DNA of 52,284 nt from CAZPQN01 sp964588795 (GTDB lineage Bacteria; Fidelibacterota; UBA2242): positions 1-52,284 of the forward strand of contig CAZPQN010000015.1 of assembly GCA_964588795.1 (NCBI GenBank), given 5' to 3'. Shown in pieces: positions 1 through 8,330 of this stretch. Numbering within the stretch: the stretch's first letter is position 1; each line of letters starts with the position of its first letter. A program made the translations under genes and the position numbers. The notes under the pieces are model-generated. The model did no database searches and had not been told where the DNA came from. It saw nothing but the letters and a program-made list of their open reading frames with translations.

Positions 1-1
1 C

Positions 2-31
2 TCAACCTTGACCTTAACCTTGACCTCAGCC
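2..31. repeat. Degenerate hexamer tandem repeat (TTGACC/TTAACC type)
   Basis: Five consecutive 6-base units (TCAACC, TTGACC, TTAACC, TTGACC, TCAGCC) lie in the non-coding sequence before the first gene. The array is truncated by the window edge, so its full length is unknown. The rest of the 113-base stretch up to the first gene is pyrimidine-rich with no gene or clear terminator that I can see. Function unknown; it may be simple-sequence drift. Confidence 0.5.
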
Positions 32-113
32 TGGCTAACCACCGCGTACCTTCGTGTAACATTCGCTCGCTTTTTCTTTTCCAACTTTCCTTTGCGGGTT
101 TAAATTTCCTGCA

Positions 114-1106
114 ATGAAGGTCAACCGCATCACTCTCGAGTATGAAACGAATCTGTGGAAGAGAGGGGTGCAAAATGTCGTTGGTGTGGATGAGGCGGGA
201 CGCGGTCCGCTGGCAGGGCCGGTGGTAGCCGCCGCGGTGATCTTTCCGGAAAAACTGGAGATTTTGCCCGAGATCAATGACTCCAAGCAGTTGACTGCCA
301 GAAAGCGGGAGTCATTATTCGATCCGATTTTTGCGCAAGCCCAAACCGTGGGTATCGGGATCATCGAAGCCGATGAAATTGACCGCATCAATATCTTGCG
401 CGCGACCCAAAAAGCGATGCGCCAGGCGATCGGACGCCTGAAACTGAAACCCGGTCACCTGCTGATTGACGGGCGACCCCTGCCGGACAAAATCTATCCG
501 CAGACGGCGATTGTCGGCGGCGATCGTCTGTGTTACTCGATAGCCGCGGCGTCGATTGTCGCCAAGGTTTATCGTGATCGGCTGATGCAGAAATACGACG
601 CGGTTTTCCCCGGCTACGGTTTCGCCAAGCATAAAGGTTATGGCACCCGAGCCCATTTGGCGGCAATACAAAAACTCAGGCCCTGTCCCATCCATCGCTG
701 TACCTTTCGTGGTGTTAGTGAGCACGTCGTTGATTTGACCACTGCCGAGAACACGCGCTGGTTGGGCAAATACGGCGAGGATCTGGCGGCTCACTTTCTT
801 TTCCGGCAGGGTTATGCGATAATTGCGCGCAATTTTCATCTTGGTAGCTACGGCGAGCTGGACATCATTGCCAACCACGATGGGGTGTTGTGTTTTGTCG
901 AAGTCAAGACTCAGCGGCGTAAAATTTTCGGGCCACCAGAAAGCTGGGTTGACGAAAAAAAGATGCGTCAATTAGGTCTGTTGGCCGACGGCTACCTTGC
1001 GCAAAATCCGCATCCGGACGCCGAATGTCGCTTCGATGTCATCGCCGTGAATTTGGAAAAAGATGGTCCACGGATCGAGCACCTCGTAGATGCTTTTCGA
1101 TTGTAA
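114..1106 (+). CDS. rnhB: RNase HII fused to a YraN/UPF0102 nuclease-fold domain
   Basis: The N-terminal ~200 residues are RNase HII, which nicks RNA/DNA hybrids at misincorporated ribonucleotides. The VDEAGRGPLAG motif gives the first acidic pair (D26, E27), and the typical SIAAASIVAKVYRD and GYGTRAH segments follow. From about residue 216 the frame continues into a YraN (UPF0102) domain with GELDII and FVEVKTQ; D250, E263 and K265 fit a PD-(D/E)XK-like core. The two families are usually separate neighbouring genes (about 200 and 120 residues); here they form one 330-residue reading frame without a stop. No strong Shine-Dalgarno precedes the ATG, but no other start preserves the first motif. 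The role of YraN is not firmly established; a DNA repair or recombination role is inferred. Confidence 0.93.
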   Translation: MKVNRITLEYETNLWKRGVQNVVGVDEAGRGPLAGPVVAAAVIFPEKLEILPEINDSKQLTARKRESLFDPIFAQAQTVGIGIIEADEIDRINILRATQKAMRQAIGRLKLKPGHLLIDGRPLPDKIYPQTAIVGGDRLCYSIAAASIVAKVYRDRLMQKYDAVFPGYGFAKHKGYGTRAHLAAIQKLRPCPIHRCTFRGVSEHVVDLTTAENTRWLGKYGEDLAAHFLFRQGYAIIARNFHLGSYGELDIIANHDGVLCFVEVKTQRRKIFGPPESWVDEKKMRQLGLLADGYLAQNPHPDAECRFDVIAVNLEKDGPRIEHLVDAFRL

Positions 1107-1121
1107 TCGGGAGTCAGAATA

Positions 1122-2810
1122 ATGATAAAATGCAAAAATGTCATCCTGGTTTTGGCGGTGATTTGTTTCTGGAGTACCGCCAGCGTTTATGCGCAGTCCT
1201 TTCAGGTCGGGCGCAACGGCATGGTGGTCTCGGCGTCGTCCATCGCTTCGCAGGTCGGAGTTGACGTTTTACGTCGGGGCGGGAATGCGGTGGACGCGGC
1301 CGTAGCGGTTGGTTTTGCCTTGGCGGTGGTCTTTCCCGAAGCCGGCAATATCGGAGGCGGGGGGTTCATGTTGATTCGCACTCCGACTGGAGCCATCACC
1401 GCGCTCGATTACCGCGAAACCGCGCCGGGTAAAGCGACTCCGCAAATGTACCTCGCACCCGATGGGAGCGTCATCCCGAATCTCAGTACGGAAGGCGCGC
1501 TGGCGGTGGGTGTGCCGGGTGCTGTGCGCGGTTATGAAGCCGCCTGGCGTAAATTTGGCAAACTGCCGTGGAAAAAATTGGTATCGCCCGCCGCTGATTT
1601 GGCGCGAAACGGATTCCCCGTGACTTACTATGTTCATCAGGGCATCGCCGCTAATCAGCCGCTCATGCAGAGATTTCCCGCCTCGCAAGCGATGTTCTTT
1701 CCCGATGGTAAGGTGCCGGAGATCGGGCAGCTAATCCGCTTTCCGGCTTTAGCCCGGACTTTGAGGCTGATCGCGCAAAAGGGAGCCGGGGAGTTTTACG
1801 AAGGAGCGACCGCGCGGCAGTTAGTCCAGGCGCTCACGCAGGCCGGCGGCATCATCACCCTTGAAGATCTAAAACAATACAAAGTCGTCGAACGCGCACC
1901 GATTCTCTTTAACTATCGCGGTTATCAGATTGCCTCGATGCCGCCGCCGAGTTCGGGCGGAATCTGTTTAGGGCAAATCCTGCAGATGCTCGAACCATTT
2001 TCATTGTCCGAATATGGCTTTCAATCGAGCACGGTCATCCAGATTATGGTGGAAGCCGAGCGGCGCGCTTACGCCAATCGCGCATATTATTTGGGTGATC
2101 CCGATTTCGTTAAGATACCCCTGAAGCAACTCCTTGATCCATCCATCAACGTCAGTGTGACGAGCAGTTTTAATCTCGATCAGGCAACTCCCAGCGCTGC
2201 AGTCAGTCATTTTGTATTTCCCGAAAGCGAAGAGACAACGCATTTTTCAGTCATCGATAAAGACGGCATGGCGGTCGCCAGCACAACAACCCTGAACGGC
2301 AGTTATGGCTCGGGTTTTGTCGCGGAAGGCACCGGGATATTGCTCAATAATGAAATGGATGACTTCGCCATCAAGCCCGGCGTGCCGAACATGTACGGAC
2401 TGCTTGGTGCCGAGGCCAATGCCATTGCGCCGAACAAGCGCATGTTGAGTTCGATGACGCCGACTTTTGTGATGCACAATGATTCACTATGCTGGATATT
2501 GGGAACCCCGGGCGGGGGTACAATCATCACGACGATTGCCCAGGTAATTGTCAATCTAATTGATTTCCGCATGACCTTGCCCAAGGCGGTGGACGCGCCC
2601 CGATTTCATCATCAGTGGCTTCCAGACGAGGTCTATTACGAACGCAACGCGTTTAGCCCGGATTTGCTGAACATCCTGGAGTCGAAAGGCTACCACCTGA
2701 CGCCGCGGAGCGCCATCGGCGATGTCAATGCGATTGCCGTTGACCGGCAAAACGGCTATTATCTCGGAATGCCGGATAAACGGCGACAGTCCGCCGCGGC
2801 TGGCTATTAA
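1122..2810 (+). CDS. ggt: Secreted gamma-glutamyltransferase
   Basis: This 562-residue Ntn-hydrolase cleaves the gamma-glutamyl bond of glutathione and related peptides in the periplasm. A signal peptide (hydrophobic residues 7-16, ASVYAQ cleavage region) starts the protein. The expected autocatalytic nucleophile is Thr372, the first Thr of TTHFSV, which would split the precursor into large and small subunits. Further family signatures are GGGFM near the N-terminus, SSMTPT, GTPGG and APRFHHQWLPDE, and the C-terminus ends in AAGY as in Escherichia coli Ggt. It follows the RNase HII fusion by 15 bases, with CGGGAG as a plausible ribosome-binding site, so co-transcription is likely although no functional link is apparent. 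Confidence 0.96.
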   Translation: MIKCKNVILVLAVICFWSTASVYAQSFQVGRNGMVVSASSIASQVGVDVLRRGGNAVDAAVAVGFALAVVFPEAGNIGGGGFMLIRTPTGAITALDYRETAPGKATPQMYLAPDGSVIPNLSTEGALAVGVPGAVRGYEAAWRKFGKLPWKKLVSPAADLARNGFPVTYYVHQGIAANQPLMQRFPASQAMFFPDGKVPEIGQLIRFPALARTLRLIAQKGAGEFYEGATARQLVQALTQAGGIITLEDLKQYKVVERAPILFNYRGYQIASMPPPSSGGICLGQILQMLEPFSLSEYGFQSSTVIQIMVEAERRAYANRAYYLGDPDFVKIPLKQLLDPSINVSVTSSFNLDQATPSAAVSHFVFPESEETTHFSVIDKDGMAVASTTTLNGSYGSGFVAEGTGILLNNEMDDFAIKPGVPNMYGLLGAEANAIAPNKRMLSSMTPTFVMHNDSLCWILGTPGGGTIITTIAQVIVNLIDFRMTLPKAVDAPRFHHQWLPDEVYYERNAFSPDLLNILESKGYHLTPRSAIGDVNAIAVDRQNGYYLGMPDKRRQSAAAGY

Positions 2811-2832
2811 CTATTTTTTGTGAGGCGACATA

Positions 2833-4074
2833 ATGGAAGTGACGATTGCGGTTTTGTTCATAGGGCTGGTGATATTTTTTGCCCACCTGTTCGCGGTGTT
2901 GTACGCCAAAACCAGGATACCCGATGTGCTGTTATTGTTCCTGGTAGGGTTTCTTTTCGGGCCGATTCTTGATGTCATTCGACCGAGTCATTTCGGGGCC
3001 ATCGGGCAGGTGTTCAGCACGATAACGCTGATTTTAATCCTGTTCGAAAGCGGTGGGGACCTCAGTCTATCAGGAATGCGTCAGTCGGCGCGCGGCCTGT
3101 TTGGTCTGACGATCATGAGTTTCATTTCCGCGATGGTCGTCAGCAGTGGAATAGTGATCCTGTTTACGAAGCTAAGCCTCGGTGCGGCACTGATGCTGGG
3201 CGCGATCACGGGTGGCACGTCCTCGGCGATCGTCATCCCGGTCTTAGATAAGTTGAGGATGCGGGAAAATTCTAAGACGACCTTGATCTTTGAGTCCATC
3301 ATCAACGATGTGCTCTGTATCGTAGTGACCTTCAGCCTGATTTCAGCGTATCAGCAGGGTGATTTGCACATTGGCTTAATGATCATGCGCATTGCCGGCA
3401 CGTTTATTTTGGCAGGTTTGTTGGGGGTCATCTTTGCCCTGCTCTGGTCGGTAGTCCTGAAAAAAATCCGGATATTGCAAAACTCAACTTTCACAACACT
3501 GGCTTTTGTTTTTGTGGTTTATGGTATCGTGGAATTTTTCGGTTTCAGCGGCGCCATCAGTGCGCTTGTTTTTGGTTACGTTCTGAACCATATCTCACGT
3601 TTGAAAATCGATCTGCTGGGTAACTGGATGAAGGTTCAGCCGAGCGAACTGAACGACCGGGAGCGGGGCTTTTTTGCCGAAGTGGTGTTTTTACTGAAAA
3701 CCTTTTTCTTCATCTATATCGGGGTTTCGATCCAGGTCGCCAATACCTGGCTGATGATGCTCGGTTTGCTGGTCACGCTGGCTCTGTTTTTGATCCGGAT
3801 TCCCATCGTGCGGCTAACAATGCCCAAATCTACTCCGATAAAAGATGCCACACTGATGTCCATAGTCATCCCGAAAGGACTGGCGGCGGCGGTGCTGGCT
3901 TCGATTCCGTTGCACAAAGGTATTCCGGGCGGCGAAATCATCCAGACATTGACTTATACGGTGGTGTTGTTCAGCATCATCATCAGTTCGATTTTGATTT
4001 ATATAGTTGAATTTCCGGTTTTTGGCAATTTATACCAGCGTGTCTTCCGCAGGAAATTCAGCCAGGGAGCATGA
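2833..4074 (+). CDS. CPA1-type cation:proton antiporter
   Basis: A 413-residue polytopic inner-membrane protein with about 12 hydrophobic segments, matching the Na+(K+)/H+ exchanger superfamily (NhaP/CPA1-like). Visible signatures are the FESGGDL segment (residues 71-77), GGTSSAIVIPVL (127-138), and FESIINDV with the Asn158-Asp159 pair that marks the transport site in electroneutral CPA1 members. There is no C-terminal TrkA/RCK domain, so it is shorter than Kef-type channels. It likely expels Na+ or K+ for pH and ion homeostasis; ion specificity cannot be read from sequence. A GAGG ribosome-binding site precedes the ATG and the gene follows ggt by 22 bases. Confidence 0.88.
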   Translation: MEVTIAVLFIGLVIFFAHLFAVLYAKTRIPDVLLLFLVGFLFGPILDVIRPSHFGAIGQVFSTITLILILFESGGDLSLSGMRQSARGLFGLTIMSFISAMVVSSGIVILFTKLSLGAALMLGAITGGTSSAIVIPVLDKLRMRENSKTTLIFESIINDVLCIVVTFSLISAYQQGDLHIGLMIMRIAGTFILAGLLGVIFALLWSVVLKKIRILQNSTFTTLAFVFVVYGIVEFFGFSGAISALVFGYVLNHISRLKIDLLGNWMKVQPSELNDRERGFFAEVVFLLKTFFFIYIGVSIQVANTWLMMLGLLVTLALFLIRIPIVRLTMPKSTPIKDATLMSIVIPKGLAAAVLASIPLHKGIPGGEIIQTLTYTVVLFSIIISSILIYIVEFPVFGNLYQRVFRRKFSQGA

Positions 4075-4166
4075 TTTGCATGGTGCAATAAATCCTTTGG
4101 CGATTATGATTTTTTTCCTTTACTTTGGCTTGCGGTATTAAACGAAAATAGATTGCGGGAAGAATT

Positions 4167-4814
4167 ATGAAAGCAATGTTCGCACGCGCCAAATTACTCG
4201 AACAGAAAAGTGCTGAGTTCCTCAACGTAACTCTGGAAGCCTGCCGCGAATTGCTGACCGGTATCGGCAACTATTTAGACGGCAAAAGCGCCCAGTTCGA
4301 ACAGAATTTTCAAAATATTTCGGTGCTTGAGAACCGCGGAGATGCCTTGCGCAGGGAAATCGAGAATCAGCTCTATACCGAAACGCTGATACCCGAATCG
4401 CGGGGCGATGTACTGGCTCTTTTGGAAAATATCGATGGAATCACTAATCAGGCTAAACAGATCCTGATGGAGCTTTCGGTCGAAGTACCCGTCATTCCCG
4501 AGCAATTCAAGGCGGACTATTTGATCCTGACGGAAAAGAGCATCAAAGCAGTTGAGGAGGTAATCGCCTCCACGCAGGCATTTCTGAACGAACCCCTGCT
4601 CATCGAGCACAGCCTGAATAAAGTCTATCACTGGGAACACGAAGCCGATCGGCACTCGGAGATGCTCAAACGGCAGGTATTTCGCAATCCGGAACTCGAA
4701 CTAAGTCATAAATTTCATCTGCGCTATTTTGCTTTGCACATCGAGCTTTTAGCAGACAAAGCCGAGGACGTCGCTGATCGCCTTTCGATTTATACCATCA
4801 AGCGCTCAATATAG
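4167..4814 (+). CDS. DUF47 family PhoU-like protein (first copy)
   Basis: A 215-residue all-helical protein of the DUF47/TIGR00153 family, structural relatives of PhoU that are commonly encoded beside PiT phosphate transporters. The ESRGDVLALLE segment (about residues 74-84) and the C-terminal HLRYFALHIELLADKAEDVADRL-type region are the family hallmarks; the acidic and His residues there may bind metal, as in PhoU. It heads a tight set: second DUF47 gene, two CYTH proteins, PiT transporter. A regulatory or accessory role in phosphate uptake is inferred from family and context. GGGAAG upstream is a suitable ribosome-binding site. Confidence 0.9.
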   Translation: MKAMFARAKLLEQKSAEFLNVTLEACRELLTGIGNYLDGKSAQFEQNFQNISVLENRGDALRREIENQLYTETLIPESRGDVLALLENIDGITNQAKQILMELSVEVPVIPEQFKADYLILTEKSIKAVEEVIASTQAFLNEPLLIEHSLNKVYHWEHEADRHSEMLKRQVFRNPELELSHKFHLRYFALHIELLADKAEDVADRLSIYTIKRSI

Positions 4815-4825
4815 GGTTGCAGGCT

Positions 4826-5479
4826 ATGGCGAGCATTTATGAAAAAGATCGGGTTTTGGTGGAGAAAATCCGCGAGTTTATTGACCTGACCAGTACAGTG
4901 AACCTGATTTTTCCAGCGGCAGTCCGCAATTACCTTTGTTGTGCCCAGACCCGCTTTGAGGAGGATGTGGAACGGATTCGTGCATTGGAAAGTCAGGGCG
5001 ATATATTGCGACGTGGCACCGAGGTCTACCTTTACTCGGAGAAATTGATCCCAGAGTCGCGCGGCGATGTTTTAGGGCTGATCGAAAGTGTGGATGAAAT
5101 AATTGACGAAATCAAGAAAACCATGCTTTTGTTTGCGGTGGAGATGCCCGAAATCCCAGCTGGTTTTCAAACTGACTACATACAATTGTCTGATACTGGT
5201 GCGCAGGCCGTTGATGCGGTTATGGTGGCCGCACGGATTTTTTTTCAGGATCCCTGGCAGGTACAGCATCTGATCCAGAAGGTGTATGCACTGGAGAAAA
5301 AAGCCGACCAGCAGGCCGCCGCCCTCAAGCGTCAGATTTTTCGCGTGTCCGATCTGCCTCTCTGCAAACGCATGCATCTCCGCTATTTCGCCTATCATAT
5401 CGACTTAATCGCTGACCGGGCTGAAGATGTAGCCGATCGCCTGGCCATCGCCGCCATAAAGCAGGTGAAAAATGAATAG
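4826..5479 (+). CDS. DUF47 family PhoU-like protein (second, tandem copy)
   Basis: A paralogue of the preceding gene, 217 residues from the ATG at 4826. An upstream TTG at 4817 is in frame, but AGGG at 4813-4816 is better spaced for the ATG. It shares ESRGDVL, the LKRQIFR segment and the C-terminal HLRYFAYHIDL...AEDVADRLA pattern with copy one, while the N-terminal third has diverged. Tandem duplication suggests a heteromer or specialised partners for the PiT transporter encoded downstream; that is inference. The 3' end overlaps the next gene by 8 bases, consistent with translational coupling. Confidence 0.88.
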   Translation: MASIYEKDRVLVEKIREFIDLTSTVNLIFPAAVRNYLCCAQTRFEEDVERIRALESQGDILRRGTEVYLYSEKLIPESRGDVLGLIESVDEIIDEIKKTMLLFAVEMPEIPAGFQTDYIQLSDTGAQAVDAVMVAARIFFQDPWQVQHLIQKVYALEKKADQQAAALKRQIFRVSDLPLCKRMHLRYFAYHIDLIADRAEDVADRLAIAAIKQVKNE

Positions 5480-6080
5480 CGACACGCATTTTCCGGAAAC
5501 ACCGCCAGTCGTACCCCGCTGGGAATGGCGTACGTTCGGACAGGATTTTGGGGAGAGTGAAGCGCTCATCAATCAATATCCCTGCTTACGAGTCAAGGAA
5601 TCCAGAGAAATATATATCCTTTCCAACAATGCCGGTGACAACTGCAAAATCCGCAATTCCCAGATTGATATCAAAGTTTTAGAAAGAATCGATGCTCAGC
5701 GTCTGGAATTATGGAAACCGCTGTTGAAGGCCGCTTTTCCCATCAACCGCGAAATCGTCCGACTATTGATGCGCACCCTGCACGTGCGGAAGCCCATGCT
5801 GTTGCGGGAACGCTACACGCATCATCAGTTTATTGATAACATTATCAAGCCACACCCCAAATTGACCGCCGTCAATGTGCACAAACTGCGGCGCGGTTTT
5901 AATGTCGAAGGAGTCGAGATTGAGTTGGCAGATCTGAAAATTAACCGTCACAGTCTGCGCAGTGTGGCCATTGAACATGAGAATCCGGAATTAGTAGCGA
6001 AGATGCTTGAAAAACTCGGGCTGAAGCGATTCACCAATGTCAATTATATCTCGGCTTTGAAAAAACTGCTGGAGTCGTAA
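5472..6080 (+). CDS. CYTH-fold protein with an altered N-terminal motif
   Basis: A 202-residue protein that I place in the CYTH/triphosphate tunnel metalloenzyme superfamily, with moderate certainty. Support comes from the basic-residue strand pattern (REIYIL, IRNSQIDIKVLE), a central ExE-type strand (EGVEIELADL) and a late IEHENPELV segment. The N-terminal ExExK signature of catalytically active CYTH proteins is replaced by RWEWRTFG (residues 16-23), so only part of the metal/triphosphate site is present. Its neighbours are DUF47, a canonical CYTH gene and PiT. It could be a substrate-binding or regulatory homologue, or a divergent enzyme. AGGTGAAAA before the ATG is the ribosome-binding site. 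Confidence 0.65.
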   Translation: MNSDTHFPETPPVVPRWEWRTFGQDFGESEALINQYPCLRVKESREIYILSNNAGDNCKIRNSQIDIKVLERIDAQRLELWKPLLKAAFPINREIVRLLMRTLHVRKPMLLRERYTHHQFIDNIIKPHPKLTAVNVHKLRRGFNVEGVEIELADLKINRHSLRSVAIEHENPELVAKMLEKLGLKRFTNVNYISALKKLLES

Positions 6081-6085
6081 AGTCT

Positions 6086-6574
6086 ATGGGACGGGAGACC
6101 GAGCGCAAATTTTTAGTGAAAAGGCAGTTCTTCCATCCAATAAGCCAGGGTGTTCGCTATCTGCAAGGATATTTAAGCACCGTACCGGAACGAGTCGTGC
6201 GGGTACGCGTGGTGGGTGATCGGGGCTATCTGACCATCAAAGGGCTGACAGTGGCTGCGAGTCGTCTGGAGTATGAATACACGATTCCGGCGGGAGAAGC
6301 GGAAGAAATGTTAAAATTGCTATGCCTTCGACCCATCCTGGAGAAAATCCGCTACCGTGAGGAAGCAGACGGTCGGATTTGGGAAGTAGATGAATTTTTC
6401 GGTGAGAATCAGGGATTAATAGTTGCGGAAATCGAACTCCGCGATGCCTCGCAGGCAATCACATTGCCAGCCTGGATTGGTACCGAAGTAACCGGTGATC
6501 CCCGCTATTTTAATTCATCTCTTGTCGAAAAACCGTTTAAAAGTTGGAATGAATCTGGCGGGAAAATATGTTGA
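6086..6574 (+). CDS. CYTH domain triphosphatase-family protein
   Basis: A 162-residue CYTH protein with the canonical N-terminal ExExK motif (E4, E6, K8 in GRETERKFLV). Arg/Lys-rich strands (VVRVRVVGDRGYLTIKG) and alternating-Glu strands (RLEYEYTIP, WEVDEF, IVAEIEL) follow, lining the expected triphosphate-binding tunnel. Bacterial members of this size often hydrolyse inorganic triphosphate, thiamine triphosphate or nucleoside triphosphates; the substrate here is unknown. The gene starts 6 bases after the altered CYTH gene and overlaps the PiT transporter start by 7 bases, so phosphate released in the cytoplasm and phosphate import are genetically linked. Confidence 0.88.
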   Translation: MGRETERKFLVKRQFFHPISQGVRYLQGYLSTVPERVVRVRVVGDRGYLTIKGLTVAASRLEYEYTIPAGEAEEMLKLLCLRPILEKIRYREEADGRIWEVDEFFGENQGLIVAEIELRDASQAITLPAWIGTEVTGDPRYFNSSLVEKPFKSWNESGGKIC

Positions 6575-8034
6575 CCTTGATTTTTTTATCGAGCGGGTTG
6601 TTTTTCGGCTGGTCGCTGGGAGCCAATGATGCCTCGAATATGTGGGGAACAGCCGTTTCCACCAAGATGGTCCGCTTTCGCACCGCGGCGCTCCTGGCCT
6701 CGCTTTTTGTAATACTCGGTTCGACTCTGTCTGGTGAAGGCGCCAGTCATACGCTCGGCAAGCTCGGTGCCGTCAATGAGTTCGCCGGGGCTTTTATGGT
6801 CGTCTTTTCGGCGGGTCTGACCGTGTTCTGGATGACGAAACTCAATCTGCCGGTGTCCACATCCCAGGCCATTGTAGGTTCGATCATCGGGTGGAATTTC
6901 TTTGCAGGAATGCTGACCGATTTCAATGTATTGGCCAAAATTGTTTCTTCCTGGGTGACAAGTTTAATCCTGGCGGCATTGTTTTCCTCACTGCTGTTTA
7001 TCGCCTATAAAAAACTGCTGCCATTGCTGAAAATCAGCATATTCCGCCTGGACAGCTACATTCGGATTGGTTTGATAGCATTAGGCGCTTTCGGCTCTTA
7101 CGCCTTAGGTGCCAATAACATTGCCAATGTGATGGGTGTTTTTGTACCCATTTCGCCCTTTCGGTCACTGAGATTAGGTCCACTTGAATTCACCAGCACC
7201 GAGCAACTATTTTTAATTGGCAGTATAGCAATTGCGGTAGGAATTTTTACGTATTCTCAGCGGGTTATGGCCACGATAGGGGAGAAGGTGGTAAAATTGA
7301 CACCGCAAACTGCCCTGGTGGTGATTTTAGCCGCGGCACTGGTTCAATTTCTGTTCGCTTCGCAGGGTCTGCACAATTTTCTGGTTCGGTATCATTTACC
7401 GGCTCTGCCACTGGTGCCGGTTTCAAGTTCGCAACTCGTCATCGGAGCTGTGGTGGGCATTGGGATCGCCGGACGTAACTGGAAGAATATCAACTATCGA
7501 ATTTTGGGTAGAATTGCTTCCGGTTGGGTGACCACGCCGGTCATTGCTGCCGGAGTGACATTTCTATGTTTATTTTTCCTGCAAAATGTTTTCGATCAGC
7601 GCGTTTACCGCAAAGTCGAATACGAGATTACCGAGCCCGTAGTTGCGCGGCTTAATCAGGAAGGCATCCCGCTTAAAATCGAGGATTATGAGGGGCAGTA
7701 CAAGAACATTCTGCAATTCCATAAGGCGCTGACCTTACAGAATTACGAGAAACAGGTAGCCGATAAAATTTGTACCTTTGCAGAAGTGGACCCATTGCTG
7801 ATTTCCAATACCAATAAGTTCAGGAAAAATGTCGCCCGATGGTTTCGACCGGCGGAGATCAATTCGATTTTAGGACTGGAGAATCGTTCCTTCCGGCATC
7901 GCTGGCAGTTATTTGAAGCATTACAGGCCAGCAGTCCGGTTTGGCGTCTATCGGAGAAGGCCACGGCAGCGCAAAGGTCAGCGCAGGAACGAAAACTGGA
8001 ATATATCTTTAACTATTTTAGAGTGAACCAGTAA
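6568..8034 (+). CDS. pitA: PiT family inorganic phosphate transporter
   Basis: A 488-residue polytopic membrane protein of the PiT/PHO-4 family, low-affinity cation-coupled phosphate carriers. The two inverted halves each carry a signature: GANDASN near residue 18 and ALGANNIAN near residue 172. Residues beyond about 345 form a hydrophilic C-terminal tail of roughly 130 residues that is longer than in minimal PiT proteins and may be a cytoplasmic interaction region. It is last in the DUF47-DUF47-CYTH-CYTH-PiT set. The coupling ion (H+ or Na+) is not evident. The symbol is given by family resemblance, not orthology. Confidence 0.92.
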   Translation: MLTLIFLSSGLFFGWSLGANDASNMWGTAVSTKMVRFRTAALLASLFVILGSTLSGEGASHTLGKLGAVNEFAGAFMVVFSAGLTVFWMTKLNLPVSTSQAIVGSIIGWNFFAGMLTDFNVLAKIVSSWVTSLILAALFSSLLFIAYKKLLPLLKISIFRLDSYIRIGLIALGAFGSYALGANNIANVMGVFVPISPFRSLRLGPLEFTSTEQLFLIGSIAIAVGIFTYSQRVMATIGEKVVKLTPQTALVVILAAALVQFLFASQGLHNFLVRYHLPALPLVPVSSSQLVIGAVVGIGIAGRNWKNINYRILGRIASGWVTTPVIAAGVTFLCLFFLQNVFDQRVYRKVEYEITEPVVARLNQEGIPLKIEDYEGQYKNILQFHKALTLQNYEKQVADKICTFAEVDPLLISNTNKFRKNVARWFRPAEINSILGLENRSFRHRWQLFEALQASSPVWRLSEKATAAQRSAQERKLEYIFNYFRVNQ

Positions 8035-8053
8035 AAACGGACGCCCTTTTTTA

Positions 8054-8083
8054 TTGTTTGAGAGTCGGCAACGAATGTAAATT
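8054..8083 (+). promoter_or_regulatory. Possible promoter for tRNA-Ser
   Basis: TTGTTT at 8054-8059 and TAAATT at 8078-8083 are separated by 18 bases. They are followed by a GC-rich stretch just before the tRNA at 8097, the arrangement often seen at stable-RNA promoters. Matches to the sigma-70 consensus are only partial, and this lineage may use different spacing. Confidence 0.35.
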
Positions 8084-8096
8084 AGCGCCGCTTTTT

Positions 8097-8183
8097 GGAG
8101 AGGTGGCAGAGTGGTCGAATGCGGCGGCCTCGAAAGTCGTTTCCCGACGTGTCGGGACGGGGGTTCGAATCCCTCCCTCTCCG
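8097..8183 (+). tRNA. tRNA-Ser, anticodon CGA (reads UCG)
   Basis: The acceptor stem GGAGAGG (8097-8103) pairs with CCTCTCC (8176-8182). The anticodon stem GCGGC/GTCGT encloses loop CTCGAAA, giving anticodon CGA at 8131-8133. A long variable arm (TCCCGAC...GTCGGGA) marks a class II tRNA. The T arm GGGGG-TTCGAAT-CCCTC ends at 8175 and the discriminator base is G8183. CCA is not encoded and must be added enzymatically. No integrase or attachment-site duplication is visible next to it. Confidence 0.95.
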
Positions 8184-8269
8184 CGCGATAAATTATTCTC
8201 GGGCGTCACACTTTCATTGATAATATTTAAAAAAGAGCAATACATTTAAGCTGTTTTATGAATTCTTTT

Positions 8270-8296
8270 TTGACGTGGTCTTTGGTTTTTTATTGG
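8270..8296 (+). promoter_or_regulatory. Weak candidate promoter for the pyrophosphatase gene
   Basis: TTGACG at 8270-8275 is followed after 15 bases by TATTGG, in the 147-base gap between tRNA-Ser and the pyrophosphatase gene. The -35 is good, the -10 and spacing are poor. The gap is otherwise AT-rich without a recognisable terminator. Confidence 0.25.
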
Positions 8297-8330
8297 TAAT
8301 CGCAATTCATCACAGGGAGTATTCACAGCT

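Noticed and set aside
315..971. Long open frame on the minus strand opposite the RNase HII-YraN gene
   Set aside because: It is antisense to a gene with two clearly conserved domains, has no family resemblance, and is explained by codon bias of the real frame.
8041..8052. T-run after the PiT gene as an intrinsic terminator
   Set aside because: The CCC-TTTTTT run has no convincing inverted repeat before it.
8184..8330. Possible integrated element next to tRNA-Ser
   Set aside because: There is no integrase, no duplication of the tRNA 3' end, and the downstream genes are core-type (pyrophosphatase, transporter).
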